The translations under genes were made by a program, and so were the position numbers. The notes under the pieces are model-generated. The model searched no databases, was not told where the DNA came from, and saw only the letters and a program-made list of their open reading frames with translations. Below are positions 7,990 through 14,006 of a stretch of 14,006 bases of DNA, one piece after another; positions within the stretch are counted from its first letter, which is position 1, and every line of letters starts with the position of its first letter. The stretch lies in assembly GCA_021730825.1 (NCBI GenBank), contig JAKFYO010000072.1, positions 1 through 14,006 of the forward strand. The letters are read 5' to 3'. The stretch comes from Hyphomicrobiales bacterium (GTDB taxonomy: Bacteria; Pseudomonadota; Alphaproteobacteria; Rhizobiales; Xanthobacteraceae).

Positions 7990-8040
7990 TTATTCAGTCA
8001 CCGGACGCCATCGGCCCGGATTGAGGCCGTCTTTGGGCAG
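7990..8040 (-). other. In-frame coding-like tail after the SnoaL-like stop codon
   Basis: Immediately after the TAG at 8041-8043 the same frame stays open for 16 codons to a TAA at 7990-7992, reading LPKDGLNPGRWRPVTE. The composition looks like real protein and the TAA sits 12 bases before the ATG of the next gene, which is ordinary operon spacing. The simplest reading is that the ancestral gene ended at this TAA and that CAG changed to TAG. The frame and stops are seen; the history is inferred. Confidence 0.5.
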
Positions 8041-8460
8041 CTAGCCCTGCATAGCGTCGCGCATCCCCGCGGTGTCGAAATATTCAAAGAACTCGATGAC
8101 TTTGCCATCCGCGAAGCGGAATGAATCCGCTTTCGGCGTCCACACCGTCTTTCCGGTTTTGCGCGCTCGCCAACTGCAACGGCCCATCATCACGACACGG
8201 TCGCCCTGCGCCACGAAATGCTCGGTGCGAAATTCGATCATCTCCCAATCCAGCGTGATGCCTTCGAAGTAGCCGCGGAGGGTGTTCTTGTCCTCGTACA
8301 TCTTCATGTACGGCGCCGATTGCACGGACTGCGCGATCGAACCGAATGCGATCGAGTCAGCGAACAGATTCATCCAATGATCGACGCTCTTGCCTTTGGT
8401 GTCATGCCAAAGACGATACGCTTCCTTCAGAACCGCAACGTTACGCGCCTCCTCGGACAT
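8041..8460 (-). CDS. SnoaL-like / NTF2-fold family protein, possibly truncated at the C-terminus
   Basis: This 139-residue soluble protein shows the features of the SnoaL/NTF2-like fold. An N-terminal helix pair (ARNVAVLKEAYRLWHDTKGK, then HWMNLFADSIAFGSI) is followed by a GYFEGITLDWEMIEF segment and alternating strands ending FADGKVIEFFEYFDTAGM. The family includes ketosteroid isomerase-like enzymes, polyketide cyclases and many proteins of unknown role, so no reaction can be named. ATG 8460 is preceded by GAGGGGG at 8469-8475, eight bases away. It probably forms an operon with the downstream membrane methyltransferase gene. The TAG stop at 8041-8043 is followed in frame by 16 more plausible codons (7990-8040), so the protein may be shortened by a nonsense change. 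The conserved core of the fold appears complete without the tail, so it may still be functional. Confidence 0.8.
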   Translation of the reverse strand: MSEEARNVAVLKEAYRLWHDTKGKSVDHWMNLFADSIAFGSIAQSVQSAPYMKMYEDKNTLRGYFEGITLDWEMIEFRTEHFVAQGDRVVMMGRCSWRARKTGKTVWTPKADSFRFADGKVIEFFEYFDTAGMRDAMQG

Positions 8461-8499
8461 CCCCCGATCCCCCTCGCGAGTCGCTGGCGCAAGCTAGCA

Positions 8500-8518
8500 G
8501 GCGGCTGCATAAGCCGCC
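8500..8518. other. Perfect GC-rich hairpin downstream of valS
   Basis: GGCGGCT (8500-8506) pairs perfectly with AGCCGCC (8512-8518) around a 5-base loop, in the 98-base space between valS and the SnoaL-like gene. Neither strand has a T-run after it, so it is not a canonical terminator; it could be a 3'-end stabilising stem for valS mRNA or a weak terminator. Confidence 0.35.
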
Positions 8519-8558
8519 ATTCCGACACAGGCAGTCGAGGCGATTTATTTGTGCGATG

Positions 8559-11264
8559 TCAGGCGGCGCCCTTCAGACGCTCAAGCGCTTCGAGAATTTT
8601 TATCTTGCGCTCTTCGGCTTCGGCGCGGCGCTCGTTCTCGAGATCGAGAATTTCCTTCGGCGCACGAGCGACGAAGTCCTTGTTCTCGAGCTTCTTGTCA
8701 ACGCGCTGGATGTCGGCATCGCATTTCGCGATTTCCTTCTCCAGACGCGAGCGCTCAGCCGCGAGATCGACGACACCGGCGAGCGGAAGCGCTGCAATCT
8801 CGCCGCGAACGAGCAACTGCACCGAGCCTTTCGGCGGGCTGTCTGCAAACGTGATCTCCGAAAGACGTGCGAGGCGCTTCAGCGCTTCTATCCAGCGCTC
8901 GGCTCGCGCTTTGGTTTCGGTGCCTGCCACAAGCGTAAGCGGTATCTGCGTGCCGCCTGCGATGTTCATTTCCATACGCACCGAGCGGATCGCCGTAATC
9001 AGGTCCACGACCCAGCCGATTTCGGTTTCCGCTTTCGCGTCTTCGAGACCCGAGAGCTTCGGCCAGTCGGCAAGCGCGAGCATGGATTTTCGCGGCGTGC
9101 CCTCCTCGCCTTTCACGCGCCAGAGTTCTTCGGTGATGAAGGGCATGAAAGGATGCAGGAGCTTGATGATCTCATCGAGCACGAAGGCGGCGGTCGCCTG
9201 CGTCTCGGCTTTGGCCGCGCCATCGGCGCCCGTCAGCAGCGGCTTCGATAGCTCGACATACCAGTCGCAGAAGATCGACCAGACGAAACGATATGCGGAT
9301 GAAGCGGCTTCGTTGAACCTATAGGCTTCGATCGCTTCGGTGACTTCGCGGATTGCTTTCTCGGCCTCGCTCAAGATCCACTTGTTCAGCGTTTCTTTCG
9401 CGGCCTTCGGATCGAATGCTGCATCGCGCTTGGCACCGTTCATTTCGGCGAAGCGCGCGGCATTCCAGATCTTGGTTGCGAAGTTGCGGTTGTTCTCGAC
9501 CTCCTGAGGACCGAGACGGATGTCATGGCCCTGCGCCGCTCCGCGCGCGAGCGTGAAACGCAGCGCATCCGCGCCATACTGATCAATGACACCGAGGGGA
9601 TCGACGACGTTGCCCTTCGACTTCGACATTTTCGCGCCAGAAGCATCGCGCACGAGACGATGGATATAGACGTCCTTGAACGGCACTTCTTTCATGAAGT
9701 GCAGCCCCATCATCATCATGCGGGCAACCCAGAAGAAGATGATGTCAAAACCAGTGACTAGGACTGTCGTCGGATAGAAACGGGAAACCTCTGGCGTCTT
9801 GTCGGGCCAGCCGAGCGTCGAGAACGGCCAGAGCGCAGACGAGAACCATGTATCGAGCACGTCTTCGTCGCGCGTGAGCGCTTCATCTTTGCCGTAATGT
9901 TTCTTTGCTTCGGCTTTTGCCTCATCTTCGTTGAGCGCAACGAACACTTTTCCATCCGGCCCGTACCACGCCGGAATCTGGTGGCCCCACCAGAGCTGGC
10001 GCGAGATGCACCACGGCTGGATGTTTTCGAGCCAATCGAAGTAGGTCTTCTCCCAGTTCTTCGGGATGAACGTCGTGCAGCCGTCGCGCACCGCGCGCAA
10101 AGGCTCCTGCGCCATGGTCTTCGCATCGACGTACCACTGATCGGTGAGATAAGGCTCGATCACGACATTCGAGCGATCGCCGTGCGGCACCATGTGTACG
10201 TTCGGCTCGATCTTCACCATCAGTTCGCGCGCTTCCAGCATTTCGATGATGGCTTTGCGCGCCTTGAAGCGGTCCGCGCCATCGAGCCCGAGCACTTCAT
10301 TCAAGTCAGCGCCACCGGCGCCTGTCATGAAGTCTTCGTTGTTTTTGAGTGTGAGTTTGGCTTCGATTGTGAAGATGTTGATGAGCGGTAGTTTGTGCCG
10401 CTGACCGACCTCGAAGTCGTTGAAGTCGTGCGCGGGCGTAATCTTCACCGCGCCCGAACCCTTTTCGGGGTCGGAGTATTCGTCGGCGACAATCGGAATC
10501 TTCCGCCCGACCAGCGGCAGGATCACATGCTTGCCGACGAGTTTCTTGTAACGCTCGTCATCCGGATGCACCGCCACCGCTGTATCGCCGAGCATCGTTT
10601 CGGGCCGCGTCGTCGCGACCACGATGAACTCATCCGAGCCTTCAATCGGATATTTGATGTGCCAGAGACTGCCTTTGACTTCGATCTGCTGGACTTCAAG
10701 GTCCGAGATCGCGGTCAGCAATTTCGGATCCCAGTTCACGAGGCGCTTGTCTTTGTAGATCAGGCCCGCGCGATAAAGCTCCACAAAAACTTTAAGGACC
10801 GCGCGCGAAAGACCTTCGTCCATCGTGAAGCGTTCGCGCCGCCAGTCGCAGGAAGCGCCGAGACGCTTCAACTGATTAACGATGGTGCCGCCCGACTCCG
10901 CTTTCCATTCCCAGACGCGTTCCAGAAACTTTTCGCGGCCCATTTCGCGGCGGCCCGGCTGTTGCCGCTCCATCAACTGCCGCTCGACCACCATCTGGGT
11001 CGCGATACCGGCGTGGTCGGTGCCGGGCTGCCACAGCACATCGCGGCCGCGCATGCGCTCGAAGCGCGCGAGAATATCCTGCAACGTGTTGTTCAGCGCG
11101 TGACCCATGTGCAGCGAGCCGGTCACGTTCGGCGGCGGGATCACGATGGAATAAGGTGCCGCGTCCTTGCGCTCCGGACGCATGCAGTTGAACGCACCCG
11201 CCTCTTCCCAGGCGCGATAGATGCGGTCTTCGATTTCGGCCGGCTGATAGGTTTTTTCGAGCAT
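8559..11264 (-). CDS. valS: Valyl-tRNA synthetase
   Basis: The 901-residue class I aminoacyl-tRNA synthetase attaches valine to tRNA-Val. The HIGH-type motif is in PPPNVTGSLHMGH (43-55) and the second ATP motif KMSKS at 545-549. Between them lies the CP1 editing domain that hydrolyses Thr-tRNA-Val (TTRPETMLGDTAVAVHP near 218-234 and the PAHDFND block near 277-283). WCISRQLWWGHQIPAWYG (418-435) and DVLDTWFSSALWPFSTLGWP (468-487) are characteristic. The C-terminus is a charged coiled coil (LEKEIAKCDADIQRVDKKLE onward), the tRNA-binding arm of bacterial ValS. ATG 11264 gives the normal N-terminus MLEKTYQPAEIEDRIYRAW; a weak GGAA precedes it. It is the last gene of a minus-strand series PCMT-tolC-popZ-valS, 109 bases after the popZ-like gene, with a hairpin in the spacer. 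Confidence 0.98.
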   Translation of the reverse strand: MLEKTYQPAEIEDRIYRAWEEAGAFNCMRPERKDAAPYSIVIPPPNVTGSLHMGHALNNTLQDILARFERMRGRDVLWQPGTDHAGIATQMVVERQLMERQQPGRREMGREKFLERVWEWKAESGGTIVNQLKRLGASCDWRRERFTMDEGLSRAVLKVFVELYRAGLIYKDKRLVNWDPKLLTAISDLEVQQIEVKGSLWHIKYPIEGSDEFIVVATTRPETMLGDTAVAVHPDDERYKKLVGKHVILPLVGRKIPIVADEYSDPEKGSGAVKITPAHDFNDFEVGQRHKLPLINIFTIEAKLTLKNNEDFMTGAGGADLNEVLGLDGADRFKARKAIIEMLEARELMVKIEPNVHMVPHGDRSNVVIEPYLTDQWYVDAKTMAQEPLRAVRDGCTTFIPKNWEKTYFDWLENIQPWCISRQLWWGHQIPAWYGPDGKVFVALNEDEAKAEAKKHYGKDEALTRDEDVLDTWFSSALWPFSTLGWPDKTPEVSRFYPTTVLVTGFDIIFFWVARMMMMGLHFMKEVPFKDVYIHRLVRDASGAKMSKSKGNVVDPLGVIDQYGADALRFTLARGAAQGHDIRLGPQEVENNRNFATKIWNAARFAEMNGAKRDAAFDPKAAKETLNKWILSEAEKAIREVTEAIEAYRFNEAASSAYRFVWSIFCDWYVELSKPLLTGADGAAKAETQATAAFVLDEIIKLLHPFMPFITEELWRVKGEEGTPRKSMLALADWPKLSGLEDAKAETEIGWVVDLITAIRSVRMEMNIAGGTQIPLTLVAGTETKARAERWIEALKRLARLSEITFADSPPKGSVQLLVRGEIAALPLAGVVDLAAERSRLEKEIAKCDADIQRVDKKLENKDFVARAPKEILDLENERRAEAEERKIKILEALERLKGAA

Positions 11265-11303
11265 GAGAATTCCGGCGCCACCAATGGCTGGCGTGTATTA
11301 TTT

Positions 11304-11329
11304 GCCAAGCCGGGTAGACCCGACTTGGC
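11304..11329. other. Imperfect inverted repeat between popZ-like gene and valS
   Basis: GCCAAGCCGGG (11304-11314) pairs with CCCGACTTGGC (11319-11329) around TAGA, with 10 of 11 pairs matched (one C/A mismatch). No T-run follows on the minus strand (AAATAATACACG instead). It may attenuate read-through from popZ into valS, or be an operator near a valS promoter. It has no T-box features. The pairing is seen; the role is unknown. Confidence 0.4.
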
Positions 11330-11373
11330 TCGCCTAAAAGCCTAAGCAACGCGGATGAGTCAATGAAGCCGGG

Positions 11374-11967
11374 TCAGCGGGCGCCGCGGGAGACCCGCTC
11401 GATCTCGGCGCGGACCATGCGCTCCACCAAGCCCGGCAGATTGTCGTCGAGCCAGGCCTTGAGCATTGGCCGCAGCATCTCGCGGACCAAATCCTCGATC
11501 GTGCGGGAATTCTCGGAAAGAATGGTACTGGCAAGCGATCCGAATGCCGCCGACACCGCCGCGTTGGTTTCCTGCGAAAGCAAACGCTCTGCCGGTGCCC
11601 GCGGCTGCTCATAGGTCATGGCCTGTGCGGGTGCCTGTTCGCGAACCGGCGATTCCTCGCGGAAAACCACGTCGCCTGCCGGGACCTGACGGAAATTCGC
11701 CGCCGGGGGCGATACGGGATCGCCAAGTTCGAGCACATCGCCATCATCATCGGCCTGATCGGCCAGCATCGCGTCGATGTCGTCCTGGCTCATTGCAGGC
11801 TTTGCCGCAGCCGCTGGCGGCGCGGCATGAGGCTGTGGCGCAGGAGAAGAAGCAGGAGCCGCCGCCGCTGCCTTGGCAACGTCCGGGTTGTCGTCTGCAA
11901 TGATCCGCCGGATGGAGGCGAGAATTTCCTCCATCGAGGGTTCCTGTGCACGCGCACTCTGAGACAT
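11374..11967 (-). CDS. popZ: PopZ-like polar organising protein (DUF2497)
   Basis: This 197-residue protein has the two-ended architecture of DUF2497/PopZ. An N-terminal amphipathic helix (SMEEILASIRRIIADD, 11-26) leads into a long low-complexity linker, first Ala/Pro-rich (32-57) then acidic (62-83). The conserved C-terminal helices run from RTIEDLVREMLRPMLKAWLD (155-174) through NLPGLVERMVRAEIERV (176-192). In Caulobacter PopZ self-assembles at the cell pole through its C-terminus, anchors the chromosome origin through ParB and recruits regulators through its N-terminus. In other alphaproteobacteria homologues mark one pole. The linker holds MSQDDIDAMLAD (59-70), resembling the N-terminal EIDALL motif of flagellar FliM. 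ATG 11967 has an AGG (11978-11980) ten bases upstream. Position next to tolC and valS matches the Caulobacter neighbourhood as I recall it. Low-complexity regions are often poorly conserved, so identity rests on the two ends. Confidence 0.9.
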   Translation of the reverse strand: MSQSARAQEPSMEEILASIRRIIADDNPDVAKAAAAAPASSPAPQPHAAPPAAAAKPAMSQDDIDAMLADQADDDGDVLELGDPVSPPAANFRQVPAGDVVFREESPVREQAPAQAMTYEQPRAPAERLLSQETNAAVSAAFGSLASTILSENSRTIEDLVREMLRPMLKAWLDDNLPGLVERMVRAEIERVSRGAR

Positions 11968-12108
11968 TGAACTATCGCCTGCCGCAATCCTTTGGCAGCG
12001 CAGAGAGAATCACTCCGCGCACCTTGCTGGCACTATGGCATCGCGACTCTACGTGGCAAATGCCGCATGAGCCTTAGACCCAGTATTTTGAACTGCGGCG
12101 AAAGGACT

Positions 12109-13506
12109 CTAGCGGCCGTCCGGCGTGCGCAACCCGAACCAGCTATCCCGCACCTGATCGTAGTGAACCTCGGGCTGGTAGGTCTGATTCTGCTGCGCGA
12201 GCTTCAGTTCGACGACGCTGAGGCGTCCAACCGAAGATAGCAGCGAATAGGAAGCGACGACGCGGTCGCGTTGCGCAGTGATCAGCGCCGACCGCGCAAG
12301 CACGAGTTCGGCCTGCGCATTCAAGACGTCGAGGGTCGTGCGCTGGCCTACGCGATATTCTTCACGCACGCCGTTCAGCGCGATTTCGGCAGCGGCTACC
12401 TGTGCCTGTGCGGCCTCAACCTGAAAGCGGGACGCCGAAACGAGGCCCCAGGACTGGATCACCGCCGCACGCACCTGATCGCGCACGACGTCGCTCTCCA
12501 ACTGGCGCTGGCCGGTCAATTCCTTGGCCTGACGGACGCGCGAATGCTCCGCACCGCCCTGATAGAGCGGCACCGTCAAACGCAGGCCTGCGGTCATGTC
12601 GAAGTTGTTATAAACGCCGGGGCTCGGATCGGAGAAACGCTGCGCGCTCGCTTCGAGGTTGAGCGTGGGAAGCAGCGAGCCTTCCGCAACCTTCACCTGC
12701 AACTGCGCGGTATCGACGCCGTGGCGGGTTGCCTGAATTGCCGGATGCTTGCCGAAGGCTTCCGCGACCGCGGCGTCGAGCGAAGCAAGCGTGAGGCGTG
12801 TGTAAGGGTTCGCCGGCTTCAACGCGCCCGGATCGCTGCCGATATCGCGGCGATAGGCGGCGCGCGAAGCATTCAGATTTGCCTGCGCGGCGCTGAGCTG
12901 CGACTCCGCCGCGCGTAAACGCGCCTGCGCCTGCGCAACGTCGGTACGGGTAAGTTCGCCGACCTGGAAGCGGTCGTTGGTCGCGCGCAACTGCTCGTTC
13001 AGCGCCTGCACGTTCTGCTGCTGCAACTGCACGATCGCAGTGTCGCGGATCACGTTCATGTAGGCGGTGACCGCATCGAGCAACACGTTCTGCTCGGTGT
13101 TGCGTAGCGTCTCGCGTGCAGCAAGCACCTGGCTCTCGGCGGAGCGCACGAGATTGCCGGTCTGGAAGCCGTTGAAGATGTTCTGTTGCGCGGTCACGCC
13201 GTAGCCGCGCGGATAATTGCGGAGGTTATTGGTGGTGCCAGCCGGGGACTGGGTACGGCTGCGCTCGACGTCGGCTTGCGCGTTGCCGAACACCTGCGGG
13301 CGATAGCCGGCGAGCGCCTGCGGCACCTGTTCGTCCACAACGCGGACTGCCGCGCGCTGCGCGTTAATCGTCGGGTTCGCGAAATAAGCGTTGATCAGCG
13401 CCTGCTCGAGGCTCTGGGCTTGGAGCGCTGCTGTGGAAGCAGCGAGAATGCAGACGGCGCCGGTGAGACGAACGGCGCGCGGATATTTCGACTTCATAGA
13501 CGCCAT
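12109..13506 (-). CDS. tolC: TolC-family outer membrane channel protein
   Basis: The 465-residue precursor has a signal peptide (basic MASMKSKYPR, hydrophobic 13-28, cleavage near AALQA at 30) and two tandem outer-membrane efflux repeats. Repeat one carries DAVTAYMNVIRDTAIVQLQQ and then FQVGELTRTDVAQAQARL (180-197). Repeat two carries RVGQRTTLDVLNAQAELVLA (385-404) and ends SLLSSVGRLS. Both repeats have the long alpha-helical, Gln/Ala-rich barrel segments typical of TolC. It should form a trimeric outer-membrane and periplasmic tunnel used by type I secretion or RND efflux; no partner membrane-fusion or ABC gene is in the window. The frame is open far upstream, but the start at 13506 is set by GAGGG six or so bases before it and by the signal peptide. 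In Caulobacter the neighbour of popZ is, from memory, the TolC-like RsaFb used in S-layer secretion. Confidence 0.94.
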   Translation of the reverse strand: MASMKSKYPRAVRLTGAVCILAASTAALQAQSLEQALINAYFANPTINAQRAAVRVVDEQVPQALAGYRPQVFGNAQADVERSRTQSPAGTTNNLRNYPRGYGVTAQQNIFNGFQTGNLVRSAESQVLAARETLRNTEQNVLLDAVTAYMNVIRDTAIVQLQQQNVQALNEQLRATNDRFQVGELTRTDVAQAQARLRAAESQLSAAQANLNASRAAYRRDIGSDPGALKPANPYTRLTLASLDAAVAEAFGKHPAIQATRHGVDTAQLQVKVAEGSLLPTLNLEASAQRFSDPSPGVYNNFDMTAGLRLTVPLYQGGAEHSRVRQAKELTGQRQLESDVVRDQVRAAVIQSWGLVSASRFQVEAAQAQVAAAEIALNGVREEYRVGQRTTLDVLNAQAELVLARSALITAQRDRVVASYSLLSSVGRLSVVELKLAQQNQTYQPEVHYDQVRDSWFGLRTPDGR

Positions 13507-13511
13507 ACGCA

Positions 13512-13516
13512 CCCTC
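13512..13516 (-). promoter_or_regulatory. Ribosome binding site fixing the tolC start
   Basis: GAGGG on the minus strand lies five bases before ATG 13506 and fourteen before ATG 13497. It supports the 13506 start (MASMKSK) and argues against the upstream ATG at 13767, from which the encoded residues look unlike any signal sequence. Confidence 0.65.
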
Positions 13517-13665
13517 GCCAGCCTTCTTATCGCGGCGGTCGCAGGGTTCCCTGATGTGGACCGGACCATAGTGGACGGACTGGCCTTGGCAAACCGCGCC
13601 GGACCGCTCTCCAGCCTTTCGTGGCCGACTGCTGCGCTGCCGCAACACCCTGAATTGTGGCGATG

Positions 13666-13688
13666 AGCCCTTCCGCTGCGGAAAGGCT
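13666..13688. other. Hairpin at the 3' end of the PCMT-family gene
   Basis: AGCCCTTCC (13666-13674) pairs with GGAAAGGCT (13680-13688), nine pairs including one G-T, around a five-base loop. It touches the TAA stop (13688-13690) of the minus-strand methyltransferase gene. No T-run follows on the minus strand, so it is at best a weak terminator; it may mark the boundary with tolC, whose start is about 160 bases further on. Confidence 0.4.
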
Positions 13689-14006
13689 TAGAAAACGAAG
13701 CTCTTTGGCGCTTCGAAACCGGGGAGCGGAGGAATGGCCGCATCGAACAGGCGACGTGCGCTGACATGTCCGCCGGTCCGGACGTAAAGCATGGCCCTCG
13801 CCGCGGTCTCTTTCCGAATCACGGCAGCGAGCCGGCCGCCATCCTTGAGCTGATCGGTCAGGGCGCTCGGAACTTCCTCCACCGCGCCGCCAAGGAGGAT
13901 CGCGTCATAGGGTGCACCCGCGGCCCATCCCGTAGACGCCTTACCGGAGACCGCTTCAACGTTAGCCATGCGCAGCAACTTCTTGGCGCTCGCCGCGAGC
14001 GTCGAA
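13688..14006 (-). CDS. Protein-L-isoaspartate O-methyltransferase family protein, C-terminal part
   Basis: The minus-strand frame is open from the window edge to TAA at 13688-13690, about 105 residues. YDAILLGGAVEEVPSAL followed by DQLKDGGRLAAVI corresponds to the YD.I....A...IP..L..QL..GGR segment of protein-L-isoaspartate methyltransferases. These use S-adenosylmethionine to start repair of damaged aspartyl residues. The C-terminal stretch (RRLFDAAIPPLPGFEAPKSF) fits alphaproteobacterial PCMT-like proteins found before tolC genes. The usual PVG after GGRL is replaced by AAVIRKE, so this is a divergent member and its activity is uncertain. The SAM-binding glycine motif lies outside the window and cannot be checked. 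The TTG at 13978 is internal, because a coding-like frame continues upstream of it. About 180 bases separate it from the tolC start. Confidence 0.82.
   Translation of the reverse strand, partial: STLAASAKKLLRMANVEAVSGKASTGWAAGAPYDAILLGGAVEEVPSALTDQLKDGGRLAAVIRKETAARAMLYVRTGGHVSARRLFDAAIPPLPGFEAPKSFVF

Noticed and set aside
8218..9324. A 368-codon plus-strand frame across the SnoaL-like gene and the valS 3' end, and others at 8346-9251 and 10395-11345.
   Set aside because: All lie opposite real genes, have Arg/Ser-rich low-information products and no family signature.
13507..13767. An N-terminal extension of TolC by 87 residues.
   Set aside because: The extension would overlap the PCMT-family gene on the same strand, lacks a signal-like sequence, and a good ribosome binding site and signal peptide support the start at 13506.
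1..14006. Search by eye for CRISPR arrays, insertion sequences, tRNA genes, tandem repeats and defence or toxin-antitoxin genes.
   Set aside because: None seen; every larger open frame with protein-like composition is explained by a housekeeping or transport family.

Overview
The window looks like chromosomal core sequence from an alphaproteobacterium, most likely Hyphomicrobiales (Rhizobiales; Bradyrhizobium/Afipia-like relatives are a reasonable guess). The grounds are fairly high GC, the run of a PCMT-family gene, a TolC-family gene, a popZ-like (DUF2497) gene and valS, and an ExoR-like Sel1-repeat protein, which is a rhizobial periplasmic regulator. Nothing seen suggests a phage, plasmid, insertion sequence, CRISPR array, tRNA or rRNA. 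Coding density is high and no gene-free stretch exceeds about 210 bases.

Left part, plus strand (1-3817): the 3' end of an exonuclease III gene, a hairpin, then a two-gene TRAP transporter operon of the TAXI class. It encodes a fused 4TM/12TM permease followed by its periplasmic binding protein, with an ATGA stop/start overlap. A very strong bidirectional terminator (about 3839-3867) closes it and also serves the converging gene on the other strand.

Middle part (3893-7977): ilvD (branched-chain amino acid synthesis) reads on the minus strand and overlaps by 14 bases the start of the exoR-like gene. Across a 206-base divergent spacer lies a plus-strand 3-methyladenine DNA glycosylase gene. 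Its stop codon overlaps the stop codon of a converging gene for an integral-membrane ICMT/PEMT-type methyltransferase. That gene follows a SnoaL/NTF2-fold gene (8041-8460), which appears to have lost its last 16 codons to an in-frame amber codon.

Right part, all minus strand (8559-14006): in transcription order, a PCMT-family methyltransferase (start outside the window), a TolC-family outer-membrane channel, a PopZ-like polar organiser and valyl-tRNA synthetase. This order is, from memory, the same as around Caulobacter rsaFb/popZ/valS.

Overall this is ordinary housekeeping sequence. I found no convincing undescribed multi-gene system. The observations most worth a second look are the amber-truncated SnoaL-like gene, the FliM-like SQDDIDAML motif inside the PopZ-like protein, and the ilvD/exoR overlap.
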